Below are positions 44,877-54,325 of a stretch of DNA of 64,000 nucleotides, piece by piece. The notes below the pieces were generated by a model. The model did no database searches. It saw only the letters and a list, made by a program, of their open reading frames with translations, and was not told where the DNA came from. Position numbers and translations under genes: made by a program. How positions within the stretch are numbered: position 1 is the stretch's first letter; each line of letters starts with the position of its first letter. The DNA comes from Holophagales bacterium (GTDB lineage: Bacteria > Acidobacteriota > Thermoanaerobaculia > Multivoradales > Multivoraceae): the NCBI GenBank assembly GCA_009836625.1, contig VXVC01000004.1, forward strand, positions 767,037 to 831,036, written 5' to 3'.

Positions 44877-47204
44877 TCACGAAGCGGCCCGCACCGGCAC
44901 CGGCTCCGTCTTCTCGATTAGCGCCGTCAGGGACTCGCGGTCCGGTTCCGCCAGTTCCCGGACCCGTTCCCGGTTGACCGCCGCCACGATGATCTCGCCG
45001 ACTTCCGTGTTTGCGCTCTCGAAGATCCCCAGTTCGATCATGCGCCGGGTCTGGTGCTGGTTGTCGTCCGTCGGACTCACGTAGTGCACCCACACCGCGC
45101 CGTACCGATGGATCAGGAACACGTGCATCACGGCCATGAGACGACGTCGCCTCAGGTCGGTGTCGAAGGTGTTCTGATCGCGTACCGAGAGGATCATCCG
45201 CTCTCGGCGGTCGCGGATGGGCGCGAACACGACGTTCGCGGCCTTCGATTCCTCCCGTCCGTTCCGCGCCAGGACGTTGAGTTCGAGGAGTTCGGAGCCG
45301 GCGACATGAGGCCGGAGTTCCACTCGCAAGCTCTCGTCGATGTCGTACTTGTCGCGCCAGAGATCGAGCCACTCCTCGAGCAGCCGAGGCGGCACTTCGG
45401 TCTGCGCCAGGTGCTGGACATGGGTCGACCCCTTGCCCATCGCCTTCGTCGTTGCCGTATGGCCCGTCGCGGCCGAGAGCCCGCCGTCGAGCCGCGCGCC
45501 GCCGACGAGGGCCTGCGGCGTCCGATATGGCGACCCCACGAGGCGCAGCTTGCGCTGGAGCCGGGCCAGGGCGAGCATGCCGTCCTCGCGCAGCGCGGTG
45601 GCGAAGTCCTCGGCCGCCAGACCGTCGACCTGATGGCCGCCGTAGGTGATGAAGTTGAACACGAAGCCCAGCTTGCCGAGTTCCTGGGGGAACTTCTTCA
45701 TCTCCTCGTCGGACATGCCGGTCGTGTCCCAGTTGAACGAAGGCGACAGGTTGTAGGCCAGCAGCTGATCCGGGTACACCGCGTGAATCGCCTCGGCGAA
45801 CCGCCGGGCATCGGCCAGGTTGGCGGTTGCCGTCTCCATCCAGATCAGGTCGGCGTAAGGCGCCGCGTGCAGGGAACGGGAAATCGCGTACTCGATGCCG
45901 CCCCGGATCTGGTAGTAGCCCTCGGGGGTCCGCGCCATCTCGGCGTTCCAGACCAGGTTGATGCCCATCTTGCGAGCCCGGGCCGCCGCCTCTTCGACCG
46001 AGACGGAATGGGCGAACTCCAGCCACTCCTCTACCGAGAAGTCGAAGACGGCGCCCTCTTCTTCCCGGAACGCGATCACCTCCGCTACCGCCTGCGGGTA
46101 GGTCTTGAGTCTCGCTTCCAACTGCCAGGCGTCGAGGAAGGAGGCCATCGTCTCGTCGAGCACGGCCTCGATACCCGTACCACCGTTCACAACCATCTTT
46201 CGCCAGGCGGATTCGAGCTGCTCGTAGACGCCGGCGCCCTCCAGCCAGACGTCGGCACGGTGATAGACGGCCTCCGAGATGTCGTAGAGCTCGTGGCCGC
46301 GGACTTCCTCGGCCCCAAGGGCGTTCAACCGTCGCAGAATCGCCAGAGTCGCCGTCTTGCAGCTCGGCAGATCGAGGTTCGTGGCCCCCAGAATGAAGGC
46401 CTGGTCGCGCTCGTCGCCGTTGCCGTCCAGGAAGGTCGCGGCTTCCGAATCCGTGCGGCCAACGATGAGTCCCGGCACGCCCATCACATCCAGCTGGAAG
46501 CGGGCAGCGTTGAGACGCTTGTTCTGCTCGTCCTGCGCCACCAGCACTTTGCCCGCCTGATGGCCGCACTTCTTGACCCCGGGTTTCTGGTCCTCGATGT
46601 GGTAGCCGGGCACGCCCACCTCGACGAAGCGGCGGATCAGGTTGCGCACGTGCTGTTCGCCGCCGTGGCCCGTGTCCGCGTCGGCGATGATGAACGGCCG
46701 GAAGTCGGTCGCGGGGTTCGCCCGCTGCTCAGCTTCACTCATCCGTGAACGGACGAAAGTCTGGTTCTTGTCGGCGGTGAGCAGGGCGCGCACGACCGGC
46801 GCCGCTTCGTCCGGCACCTGGCTCAGGGGATAACTGGCGAGATCCGGTCCCGGATCCTCAGTGATCGAGCCCTTGGCCGAGGTCGCCCAGCCGCCGAGGT
46901 AGATTCCCTCGATCCCGCGCCGCTTCATCGCCACCGCCTGGCCCGGCGAATACGGACCGAACGTCGTGATCGACCTCCTCTGCTCGAAGAGTTCCCGCAG
47001 CCGGGCGTGGAAGGCCGCGGCGGCGTCCCGCGCCACCGTGTAGTCCTGCGGAATCGTGCCCCGCTGCGCCGCCACTTCGCGAGCGGTGTGGAGCCGCCTG
47101 ATGCCATGGAAGCGCTCGGCGTTCATGAACGCCGCCGCCGCCTCGGTCTGCTGCTCCAGTGTCCCGTTGCCTGTCTCGCCGCTAGCCATTGCCGTCGTCT
47201 CCAT
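44877..47204 (-). CDS. aceA: Isocitrate lyase, long ICL2 type
   Basis: The 775-residue protein is an isocitrate lyase with the catalytic KKCGH in [13 protein letters not shown] and the landmark blocks [27 protein letters not shown] and [13 protein letters not shown]. It is far longer than the roughly 430-530-residue common forms and matches the long ICL2 of mycobacteria, whose extra C-terminal domain responds to acetyl-CoA. The last 200 residues ([31 protein letters not shown] onward) form that additional domain. It is the glyoxylate shunt lyase; malate synthase is not in the window. Confidence 0.93.
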   Translation of the reverse strand: METTAMASGETGNGTLEQQTEAAAAFMNAERFHGIRRLHTAREVAAQRGTIPQDYTVARDAAAAFHARLRELFEQRRSITTFGPYSPGQAVAMKRRGIEGIYLGGWATSAKGSITEDPGPDLASYPLSQVPDEAAPVVRALLTADKNQTFVRSRMSEAEQRANPATDFRPFIIADADTGHGGEQHVRNLIRRFVEVGVPGYHIEDQKPGVKKCGHQAGKVLVAQDEQNKRLNAARFQLDVMGVPGLIVGRTDSEAATFLDGNGDERDQAFILGATNLDLPSCKTATLAILRRLNALGAEEVRGHELYDISEAVYHRADVWLEGAGVYEQLESAWRKMVVNGGTGIEAVLDETMASFLDAWQLEARLKTYPQAVAEVIAFREEEGAVFDFSVEEWLEFAHSVSVEEAAARARKMGINLVWNAEMARTPEGYYQIRGGIEYAISRSLHAAPYADLIWMETATANLADARRFAEAIHAVYPDQLLAYNLSPSFNWDTTGMSDEEMKKFPQELGKLGFVFNFITYGGHQVDGLAAEDFATALREDGMLALARLQRKLRLVGSPYRTPQALVGGARLDGGLSAATGHTATTKAMGKGSTHVQHLAQTEVPPRLLEEWLDLWRDKYDIDESLRVELRPHVAGSELLELNVLARNGREESKAANVVFAPIRDRRERMILSVRDQNTFDTDLRRRRLMAVMHVFLIHRYGAVWVHYVSPTDDNQHQTRRMIELGIFESANTEVGEIIVAAVNRERVRELAEPDRESLTALIEKTEPVPVRAAS

Positions 47205-47315
47205 CCGGCTCGTCGTGGATGCCCCGGAAAGGGCCGGAAGGAGCTAACCGTAACACCGGAACATCGCCATCGGCCACGTCGACGCGGCCGCCGAAGAACC
47301 GCCGGTTTCTCCTGC

Positions 47316-47321
47316 TACCCT
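47316..47321 (+). promoter_or_regulatory. Candidate -10 (GCTACCCT) before the TPP enzyme
   Basis: TACCCT preceded by GC ends eight bases before the ATG at 47330, again with no ribosome site between. It is one of the GCTANNNT examples that suggest leaderless transcripts. Confidence 0.3.
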
Positions 47322-47329
47322 CCACGCCC

Positions 47330-49030
47330 ATGAGTCTGCCAGCGATCCGTCCCAAGCACAGTCCCCAGCGCGGCGGAGACGTCCTGCTCGAGGCACTGAC
47401 CGAGTACGGCATTCCGTTCCTGTTCGGCAATCCAGGCACCACCGAGAGTCCGCTGATGGACCGGCTCGGGGACCACCCGGACCTGCGCTACATCCTCGCC
47501 CTGCATGAATCCGTGGCGCTGGGCGCCGCTCACTACTACGCCCAGTCGACCGGGGTCACCGGAGTCGTCAACCTGCATGTGGCTCCAGGGCTCGGCAACG
47601 CCCTCGGCATGCTCTACAACGCCTGGGAGGCGCACACGCCGATGGTCGTCACCGCCGGGCAACAGGACACCCGGTCCCGACTCCGCGAACCCCTGCTCGG
47701 ACACGACCTGGTGGCAATGGCCGAACCGCTGGTCAAGTGGAGCGTCCAGGTCGAACGCGCCGACGAGTTCGCGCCGATCCTCCACCGGGCCTTCAAGGTC
47801 GCGCACGATCCGCCCGCCGGACCGGTGTTCGTCGCCCTGCCGCTGAACGTACTGGAGGAAGAGACCGCGGAGCCGGTACGGCCGCTCGGCGACCTCTACC
47901 GGGCGCCGCAGCCGGAGGAGGCGGCGGTCGCCCGCATGGCCGAAGTGCTGAGCCGGGCGCGCCGGCCGGCGATCGTGATCGGAGACGGCGTGGCACGAAG
48001 CGGCGGCCAGCAGGAACTCGTGGCGCTCTCCGAGTTCGTTGGCGCGGGGGTCTACCCGGAAGGCCTGATGCAGCGCCTGAACTTCCCGCAGAGCCACCCC
48101 TGCTTCCGGCCCCGCATGCCGCTCAACCACGCCGGCATCCAGCATGCGCTCGGCGGCGCCGACGTCGTCCTGCTGGTCGGCGGCTCGTTCTTCGAGGAAG
48201 TCTGGTTCGACCCGGACTCGCCCTTCGGCGACGAGACCAGCGTGCTCCAGATCGAGGACGCGCCGGGCCGCCTGGCGTTCAACTTCGCGGTCGAGGTGGG
48301 AATGCTCGCCGATCCGCGGGCCGGACTCGCGGCCCTGCGGGCCGCGCTCGAGGAGTCCGCGGACTCCGGCTTCCGGACCGCCGCCACGGAACGGATGGAC
48401 AAGCTGCGGGCGGCCAGCGAAGGCGCCCGGGCCGCGCGCCAGAAGCGGCTGGCGGCCCACTTCGACGACACGCCCATGTCGCCGGCGCGGCTCATGTCCG
48501 AGGTCGCCAGGGCGGTGCCGGACGACGCCGTGATCGTCAACGAGTCGATCACCGCGGGCGGCGACCTGCTGGGCTTCCTTCCCATTGACGACCCAGACCG
48601 CTACTGCGGCACCCGTGGCGGCGGCATCGGCCAGGGACTGGTGGGCGGCATCGGCGCTTCGCTCGCCCATCCCGAGCGACCGGTCATCGTCTTCTCCGGC
48701 GACGGCTCGGCGATGTACTCGATCCAGGCGCTCTGGTCCGCCGCCCACTACGACATGCCGATCGTCTTCCTGATCCTGCACAACCGCGAGTACAAGATCC
48801 TGAAGATCAACATGGACGTCTACCGCGAACGCTTCGGGATTCCGGCGGACCGGCCCTACCCCCACATGAACCTGACCGAGCCGGAACTCGACTTTGTCGA
48901 GATGGCCGCGGGAATGGGCGTTCCGGGGCGGAGGGTCGAGGATCCGGCGGACGTCGAGGAGGCCGTACGGGAGGCCTTCGCGACGGGCGGCCCCTACCTG
49001 CTCGACGTGATCATCGGCGGCCGGATGTGA
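47330..49030 (+). CDS. ThDP-dependent decarboxylase, benzoylformate decarboxylase-like
   Basis: The ATG at 47330 gives 566 residues; the frame extends 47 residues upstream without family likeness. FGNPGTTESPLMDRL contains the ThDP-activating glutamate, ALHESVALGAAHYYAQSTG carries the active-site histidine region, and AGQQDTRSRLREPLLGHDLVAMAEPLVKWS is characteristic of benzoylformate decarboxylase (MdlC) rather than acetolactate synthase. The ThDP diphosphate motif is SGDGSAMYSIQALW, ending at the KILKIN stretch. The enzyme probably decarboxylates a 2-oxo acid to an aldehyde, or ligates aldehydes. An Mo hydroxylase cluster follows 118 bases later on the same strand. Confidence 0.85.
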   Translation: MSLPAIRPKHSPQRGGDVLLEALTEYGIPFLFGNPGTTESPLMDRLGDHPDLRYILALHESVALGAAHYYAQSTGVTGVVNLHVAPGLGNALGMLYNAWEAHTPMVVTAGQQDTRSRLREPLLGHDLVAMAEPLVKWSVQVERADEFAPILHRAFKVAHDPPAGPVFVALPLNVLEEETAEPVRPLGDLYRAPQPEEAAVARMAEVLSRARRPAIVIGDGVARSGGQQELVALSEFVGAGVYPEGLMQRLNFPQSHPCFRPRMPLNHAGIQHALGGADVVLLVGGSFFEEVWFDPDSPFGDETSVLQIEDAPGRLAFNFAVEVGMLADPRAGLAALRAALEESADSGFRTAATERMDKLRAASEGARAARQKRLAAHFDDTPMSPARLMSEVARAVPDDAVIVNESITAGGDLLGFLPIDDPDRYCGTRGGGIGQGLVGGIGASLAHPERPVIVFSGDGSAMYSIQALWSAAHYDMPIVFLILHNREYKILKINMDVYRERFGIPADRPYPHMNLTEPELDFVEMAAGMGVPGRRVEDPADVEEAVREAFATGGPYLLDVIIGGRM

Positions 49031-49148
49031 AGCGCGAACGCGCCGCACTCCGCCGAAAACGATGATGTATGCTCCTGACCGCACAAGCTGACGACAGCCC
49101 GCCTCAGGCAACGCACCGGCATGACTCCCCCAACGGAGGTTGGAGACC

Positions 49149-49844
49149 ATGGATGAGTTGAGAGAAGACACCTTCGTGCAGGACGACCTGCTCGAGGAAC
49201 TTCGGCAGGAAGACCAGGAGCTCGAGGAGGACGGCGACGGCTCCGGCCCCTCGAACGTCACCCGACGGACCTTCATCCAGGGTTCCGTCGCCACCGGCGC
49301 CGCCGTCTCGATGGCGAGCGGCAATCTGCTGCAGCCCGATGTGCTGCGCGCCGCCACGGAGCCGGTTGCCCGCACGATCAACCTGCGGGTGAACGGCGAG
49401 ACCCACGAGCTCGAGGTCGAGCCGATGGACACGCTGGCCATGGTGCTGCGCTACGGGCTGGACCTGACCGGCACCAAGCTCGGTTGCGACCGCGCCGAGT
49501 GTGGCGCCTGCACCGTGCTGATCGACGACGTTCCGCACTACGGCTGCTCGATTTTGGTGCACCAGGTCCGCGGTCGAGAAGTGACCACGGTCGAAGGGCT
49601 CGAGCAGGACGGCGTTCTTCACCCGGTCCAGCAAGCGGTGCTCGACGAGATGGGCTTCCAGTGCGCCTTCTGCGCCCCGGGCTTCATCATGAGCATGGCG
49701 GCACTGGTCAAGGCCAACCCGAACGCGACCCGCGCGGATTGCCAGAAGTGGCTCGCCGGCCACATCTGCCGCTGCGGCGACTACAACAAGATCCTGAACA
49801 CCGCCGAACGCGCGCTCGAGAACGCGCGCACCGCCCTGAGCTGA
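49149..49844 (+). CDS. 2Fe-2S subunit of a Mo hydroxylase, with Tat signal
   Basis: The ATG at 49149 has ACGGAGGT ahead of it and gives 231 residues. After an acidic lead of about 38 residues comes a twin-arginine signal (TRRTFIQGSVATGAA, Arg39-Arg40), then a ferredoxin domain with the plant-type cluster CDRAECGACTVL and a distal cysteine, and a helical domain with the second cluster CAFCAPGF and CRCGDY. This is the small subunit of the xanthine dehydrogenase family. A Tat signal implies assembly in the cytoplasm and export, with the other subunits carried as a folded complex. The lead before the twin arginines is longer than usual. Confidence 0.93.
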   Translation: MDELREDTFVQDDLLEELRQEDQELEEDGDGSGPSNVTRRTFIQGSVATGAAVSMASGNLLQPDVLRAATEPVARTINLRVNGETHELEVEPMDTLAMVLRYGLDLTGTKLGCDRAECGACTVLIDDVPHYGCSILVHQVRGREVTTVEGLEQDGVLHPVQQAVLDEMGFQCAFCAPGFIMSMAALVKANPNATRADCQKWLAGHICRCGDYNKILNTAERALENARTALS

Positions 49845-49854
49845 GGAGTAAAGC

Positions 49855-52305
49855 ATGGCCAAGACCCTTGTCGGCACCGACTACGCTCCACCCGATCTGA
49901 TCGAGAAGATCACCGGACGCGCCAAGTACGCCGAGGACTGGCGCGCCGAGGGCATGCTGTTCGCCAAGCAATTGCTGTCGCCGATGCCCCACGCGCGGGT
50001 GCGGAACATCGACGCCTCCGCCGCCCTGGCGATGGAGGGCGTCGAGGCGGTTCTCACTGCGGACGACCTCGCGGAGTACATGGGCGAGCCGGGGCCGCTG
50101 GATGAGCGCTCCCTGACGAACCATCCGAAGTACGAGGGCGAGCCCGTGCTCGCCGTAGCCGCCGTCACCGAGAAGATCGCCGCCGACGCGATCGAGAAGA
50201 TCAGAGTCGACTTCGAGCCGCTGCCGTTCGCGCTGGATCCGCTGGATTCGATCGCGCCGGGAGGAGCCAACTCACTGCCGGACGGCAACAGCATCATCCG
50301 CCGGCGCACCGACACGGGAATGGAGACCGTCGTCGAGCGCGTCGAATGGACGGCCGAGGACCTCGCCACGGCGAGGGGCTCGAATGGCGAGAAGGGCAGG
50401 ATGCCCGGGGGTGTGTTCCAGGACGAGTGGACGAACGGCGACCTCGAGAAGGGCTTCGCCGACGCCGACTACATCATCGACGAGCCGCTCTTCTTCCAGT
50501 CGGTCACCCACCACCCGATGGAGCCGCGCAGCTGCATGGCCCACTGGGACGGCGACACCTGCCACCTCTACCCCTCGACCCAGAGCGTCGCCTTCACGCT
50601 GCTCGCGGGCCAGGGCACGGTCGGCGTGCCGCCGCAGAACCTGATCGTCCACGCTGAGTACACCGGCGGCGGCTTCGGCAGCAAGATCGTCGGCACCAGC
50701 AACATGGCGGTGCCGGTCTACCTGGCCAAGAAGACCGGCAAGCCGGTCATGCACCGGGTCACCCGCTACGAGGAGAACTACATCGGCCGGGCCAGGCCGG
50801 GCTTCCAGGGTTGGGCCAGGATCGGCTTCAAGAACGACGGCCGTATCTCCGCCTTCGACTGGGCGGTGATCCAGGACAACGGTCCGTACGGCCGGCAGAG
50901 CGACATGGGCACCTCGGGCAACATGGTGTCCCTCACCTACCAGCCCGAGAGCATGCGCCACCGCGGCCTCTCCATCGCGACGAACACGCCTCCCCGGGCC
51001 CCGCAGCGGGCGCCGGGCGGCGTGCAGATGTCGGCCATGGTCGAGCCCCTGCTCGACCGCGCCGCGGATCACCTGGGGATCGACCGCCTGACGATCCGCC
51101 AGATCAACATCGCGAAGAACGGCGCCAAGTTCGGCGAGGCCGAAGGTCGTAACGTGACCACCGCCTACGTGGCCGAGGCATGGGACCGGCTGGCCGAGAT
51201 GGTCGACTGGGAAGAGGCCAAGGCCCGTAGCGGGCAGATGAACGGCTCGAAGGTCACCGGCGTCGGCCTCGCGAGTTCGACCTACACCGCCGGTTCGAGC
51301 GGCTTCGACGGGCTGATGCTGATCACGCCGGAAGGCCGGCTCGAGATCCACACCGGCATCGGCAACCTGGGCACCCACTCCTTCTCCGACACCGCGCGGG
51401 TCGCAGCCGACCTGCTCGACGTGCCGTGGGAGAAGGTGGACATGGTCTGGGGCGACACCGGCAAGGGCGTGCCCCACACCTGCGTGCAGGCGGGCAGCCA
51501 GACCACCCACGCGATCACCCGCGCCACCCACGCCGCCGCCACCGACATGAAGACGAAGCTCCAGGAGCTGGCAGCCCAGGTCCACGGCGGCTCGGCCTCG
51601 CAGTACGTCGTCGCCGGCGAACGCGTCTACCGGCGCGGCAACCGCGCGGCGGGCCTGAGCCTGGCCCAGGCCGCCGAGAAGGCGATCGAGCTGGGAGGCC
51701 GCTACGACGGCACCGAGCTCAACGAAGGACTGAGTCCGATCACGCTTGGCGGCGCCGCCGTCCTCAAGGGTCGCGGCCTGCTGGCCGCCGCCAAGGACAA
51801 CTACGGTCGCGCCGGCGACGTCTACTCCTGGGTCGTCGCCTACGCCGAGATCGAGCTCGACAAGGAAACCGGGGTCATCGAGCTCACCGACTACAAGGCG
51901 GTCACGGACTGCGGCACCGTCCTCAACCCCCGGAGCCTCGGCGGTCAGCTTCACGGCGGCGCCGTCCAGGGCTTCGGCTGCGCGGTCGGCCAGAAATGGG
52001 TCTACGACCCGCAGTGGGGCATCCCCTTCGCGAACCGCTTCTACACCGCCCGGCCGGCGACGATCCTCGACGTGCCGCTCGCGATGGAGTGGGACGCGGT
52101 GAACATGCCGGACCCGAACAACCCGGTGGGCTCCAAGGGAATCGGCGAACCGCCGATGGGCGCCGGCTGCGCCTCCCTCCTGTGCGCCATCCAGGACGCG
52201 CTGGGGCAGGACACCGTGGCCTACCTTCCGCTCATGACCGACCACATCATCAACCAGCTCGAAGGCCGCGAGCAGGACAGCGAGTTCCTGGCCGCGCACA
52301 CCTGA
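49855..52305 (+). CDS. Molybdopterin-binding subunit of a Mo hydroxylase
   Basis: The 816-residue large subunit starts ten bases after the small subunit with GAGGAG upstream. Its N-terminal domain is the a/b hammerhead (YAPPDLIEKITGRAKYAEDW). Cofactor motifs include YTGGGFGSKI, RAPQRAPGGVQMSAMVEPLL, and the catalytic glutamate region VGSKGIGEPPMGAG. It has no signal peptide of its own, consistent with export as a passenger of the Tat-bearing small subunit. The family oxidises purines, aldehydes, aromatic CoA esters or N-heterocycles; the motif set does not fix which one. A further sequence, KGRGLLAAAKDNYGRAGDVYSW, is unassigned. Confidence 0.93.
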   Translation: MAKTLVGTDYAPPDLIEKITGRAKYAEDWRAEGMLFAKQLLSPMPHARVRNIDASAALAMEGVEAVLTADDLAEYMGEPGPLDERSLTNHPKYEGEPVLAVAAVTEKIAADAIEKIRVDFEPLPFALDPLDSIAPGGANSLPDGNSIIRRRTDTGMETVVERVEWTAEDLATARGSNGEKGRMPGGVFQDEWTNGDLEKGFADADYIIDEPLFFQSVTHHPMEPRSCMAHWDGDTCHLYPSTQSVAFTLLAGQGTVGVPPQNLIVHAEYTGGGFGSKIVGTSNMAVPVYLAKKTGKPVMHRVTRYEENYIGRARPGFQGWARIGFKNDGRISAFDWAVIQDNGPYGRQSDMGTSGNMVSLTYQPESMRHRGLSIATNTPPRAPQRAPGGVQMSAMVEPLLDRAADHLGIDRLTIRQINIAKNGAKFGEAEGRNVTTAYVAEAWDRLAEMVDWEEAKARSGQMNGSKVTGVGLASSTYTAGSSGFDGLMLITPEGRLEIHTGIGNLGTHSFSDTARVAADLLDVPWEKVDMVWGDTGKGVPHTCVQAGSQTTHAITRATHAAATDMKTKLQELAAQVHGGSASQYVVAGERVYRRGNRAAGLSLAQAAEKAIELGGRYDGTELNEGLSPITLGGAAVLKGRGLLAAAKDNYGRAGDVYSWVVAYAEIELDKETGVIELTDYKAVTDCGTVLNPRSLGGQLHGGAVQGFGCAVGQKWVYDPQWGIPFANRFYTARPATILDVPLAMEWDAVNMPDPNNPVGSKGIGEPPMGAGCASLLCAIQDALGQDTVAYLPLMTDHIINQLEGREQDSEFLAAHT

Positions 52306-52354
52306 TCTATCGGCAGAGCAGCGATCAGATCAGAGACACGGAGGAGAACAAAGC

Positions 52355-53359
52355 ATGGCCGTCATCAACGACATGATCCCCGACTTCGAGCTGTACCAGC
52401 CCGAGAGCTTGGACGGCGCCCTCGAAGTCCTCGACCGTCACCGCGAAAGCGCATGGGTGCTCGCCGGCGGGATGGACACCTTCGACTGGTTCAAGGACCG
52501 GGTGAAGCGGCCCGAAGCGGTCGTCGACCTCGGCGCGATCCCGGAACTGTCCGGGATCAGCGAAACCGACGGAGGGATCGAGATCGGAGCCATGACCCCG
52601 CTCACCGCGGTGGTGGACAACGAGCTGATCCGTGAGCGCTACGGCATCCTCGCGGAAGCCGCCGAAACCGTCGCCACCCCCCAGATCCGCAACCAGGGAA
52701 CGCTGGGCGGAAATCTGGTGCAGGACACGCGCTGCTGGTACTACCGCGCCGGCTGGCCCTGCTACCGGGCCGGCGGCAACATCTGCTACGCCGACACGCC
52801 GGAGTCGATGAACCGCGAGCACTGCATTTTCGACGCTTCCCGGTGCGTCGCGGTCACGCCCTCGGACACCGCGCCGGCGCTGATCGTCCTCGACGCCGAG
52901 ATGGTGATCCGCGGTCGCCGCGGCGAGCGGACCGTGGCCGCCGAGGACTTCTTCGTCGGCCCCGCGATCGACATCACGCGAATGACCGTCCTGCAGCCCA
53001 ACGAGGTCCTGCAGTCCGTCCGCATCCCGGACACCTGGGCCGGCGCCGACTTCTACTTCGAGAAGGTCCGCGACCGGAACGCCTGGGACTTCCCCCTCGT
53101 CAACGTCGCCTCCGCCATGCGGGTCGAGGACGAGGTCGTCCAGGACTGCCGGCTCTCCGTCGGCGCCGTCTCGCCGGTGCCGCTGCGCATGGAACGCTGC
53201 GAGGAGCTCCTGCGCGGCCAGACGATCAGCGAGGACATCGCCACCCGGATCGCCGAGCTGGGCGTCATCGGCGCCAAGCCGCTCCGCCACAACGGCTACA
53301 AGGTGCCGCTGATGAGAAACCTCATCCGCCGGGCCATCCGCGGACAGGCGCCGGTCTAG
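52355..53359 (+). CDS. FAD subunit of a Mo hydroxylase, with extra cysteine cluster
   Basis: The 334-residue protein has the FAD motifs VLAGGMDTFDWFKDR and TLGGNLVQD. Between residues 127 and 164 are five cysteines (127, 136, 144, 157, 164), in CWYYRAGWPCYRAGGNICYA and EHCIFDASRCVAV. In 4-hydroxybenzoyl-CoA reductase a comparable insertion holds an additional 4Fe-4S cluster, so the same is suggested here, but the exact ligands are not proven. The start has GGAGGAG upstream. It is encoded 49 bases after the large subunit. Confidence 0.9.
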   Translation: MAVINDMIPDFELYQPESLDGALEVLDRHRESAWVLAGGMDTFDWFKDRVKRPEAVVDLGAIPELSGISETDGGIEIGAMTPLTAVVDNELIRERYGILAEAAETVATPQIRNQGTLGGNLVQDTRCWYYRAGWPCYRAGGNICYADTPESMNREHCIFDASRCVAVTPSDTAPALIVLDAEMVIRGRRGERTVAAEDFFVGPAIDITRMTVLQPNEVLQSVRIPDTWAGADFYFEKVRDRNAWDFPLVNVASAMRVEDEVVQDCRLSVGAVSPVPLRMERCEELLRGQTISEDIATRIAELGVIGAKPLRHNGYKVPLMRNLIRRAIRGQAPV

Positions 53360-53365
53360 AGCTCG

Positions 53366-54184
53366 ATGCAAATCGTCCAACGCGCCACCAACCCCTGGGG
53401 ACAGGACGTTCTCCTGGGGATCGACTGGAGTCTGTTCTGGATCGCGCTGATCGCCGGTGGCGTCTTCCTGATCCTGCACCTGGCGCTTCGCCGCCGCTGG
53501 ATCGGCGAGGAGAAGAAGGCGGCGGCCAACGCCCCTGACGATCCGGGCCTGCCGAAGAAGATCCAGCGGCACAGTCTGGCCTCCCGCCTGTTCCACGGGG
53601 TCATGGGGATCTCGATGATCCTGCTGCTGATCACCGGCTTCCTGCCCAAGGTCGGCCTGCAGTTCGCCTGGCTCGAGATCCACTGGATCACCGGCCTGAT
53701 CCTGACCGCGTCGATCGTCTTCCACATCATCCACGCCACCTTCTTCCAGAGCCTGAAGAACGTGTGGGTCGGGCTTTCGGACCTCGGCGACATGATGCGC
53801 GAGATGCGCAAGGCCGTTACCGGCGGCGAACCGCCCGCCAAACCCGGCAAGTACCCGGCAGCGCAGAAGATGTTCCACCACGCCGCGACCCTGGCCGGCA
53901 TGGCCGCGATCGTCACCGGCATCCTGATGATGTGGCGGATCGAGCAGCCCCTCTGGGCTCAGGACGACTACAAGTTCTTCGGCGACGGCGGCTGGGGCTG
54001 GGTCTACGTCCTCCACGGCGTCGGTGGGGTCGTGCTCGTCACCCTGACCGTGGCACACGTCTACTTCGCCATCCTGCCCGAGAAGCGCTGGATGACGTGG
54101 TCGATGATCCTCGGCTGGATCGACCGAAAGGACTACCTCCGGCACCACGACCCGGCCAAGTGGCCGGTCAGCGGCGGCAAGTAG
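53366..54184 (+). CDS. Membrane cytochrome b subunit coupled to the Mo hydroxylase
   Basis: The 272-residue protein begins six bases after the FAD subunit stop. It has five membrane helices (about 20-42, 75-95, 107-125, 172-190, 214-237), and histidines suitable for haem ligation at 77, 106, 120, 123, 171-172, 217 and 231. The layout resembles the gamma subunit of formate dehydrogenase or a cytochrome b561-like protein. It would take electrons from the exported hydroxylase and pass them to the quinone pool. A membrane cytochrome is rarely fused to the xanthine dehydrogenase family in an operon; the reading from context is inference. Confidence 0.82.
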   Translation: MQIVQRATNPWGQDVLLGIDWSLFWIALIAGGVFLILHLALRRRWIGEEKKAAANAPDDPGLPKKIQRHSLASRLFHGVMGISMILLLITGFLPKVGLQFAWLEIHWITGLILTASIVFHIIHATFFQSLKNVWVGLSDLGDMMREMRKAVTGGEPPAKPGKYPAAQKMFHHAATLAGMAAIVTGILMMWRIEQPLWAQDDYKFFGDGGWGWVYVLHGVGGVVLVTLTVAHVYFAILPEKRWMTWSMILGWIDRKDYLRHHDPAKWPVSGGK

Positions 54185-54325
54185 GCCTAAGGCCCAAGCG
54201 AGCGGCCAGAGGCGGCTGCTCTCGATGCGCCCAACGCGGGGCGAGGCGTGACCCGACGGGAAAGGCCCGTGTTAATCCGCATTGTGGATCGGCGTCTACC
54301 TTGAAAGGAGGCGCAAGACGGATTC

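Noticed and set aside
44767..46569. Extension of the metalloprotease frame to 1452 codons
   Set aside because: It overlaps the isocitrate lyase gene in another frame and lacks family likeness. The signal peptide starting at 44766 marks the real gene.
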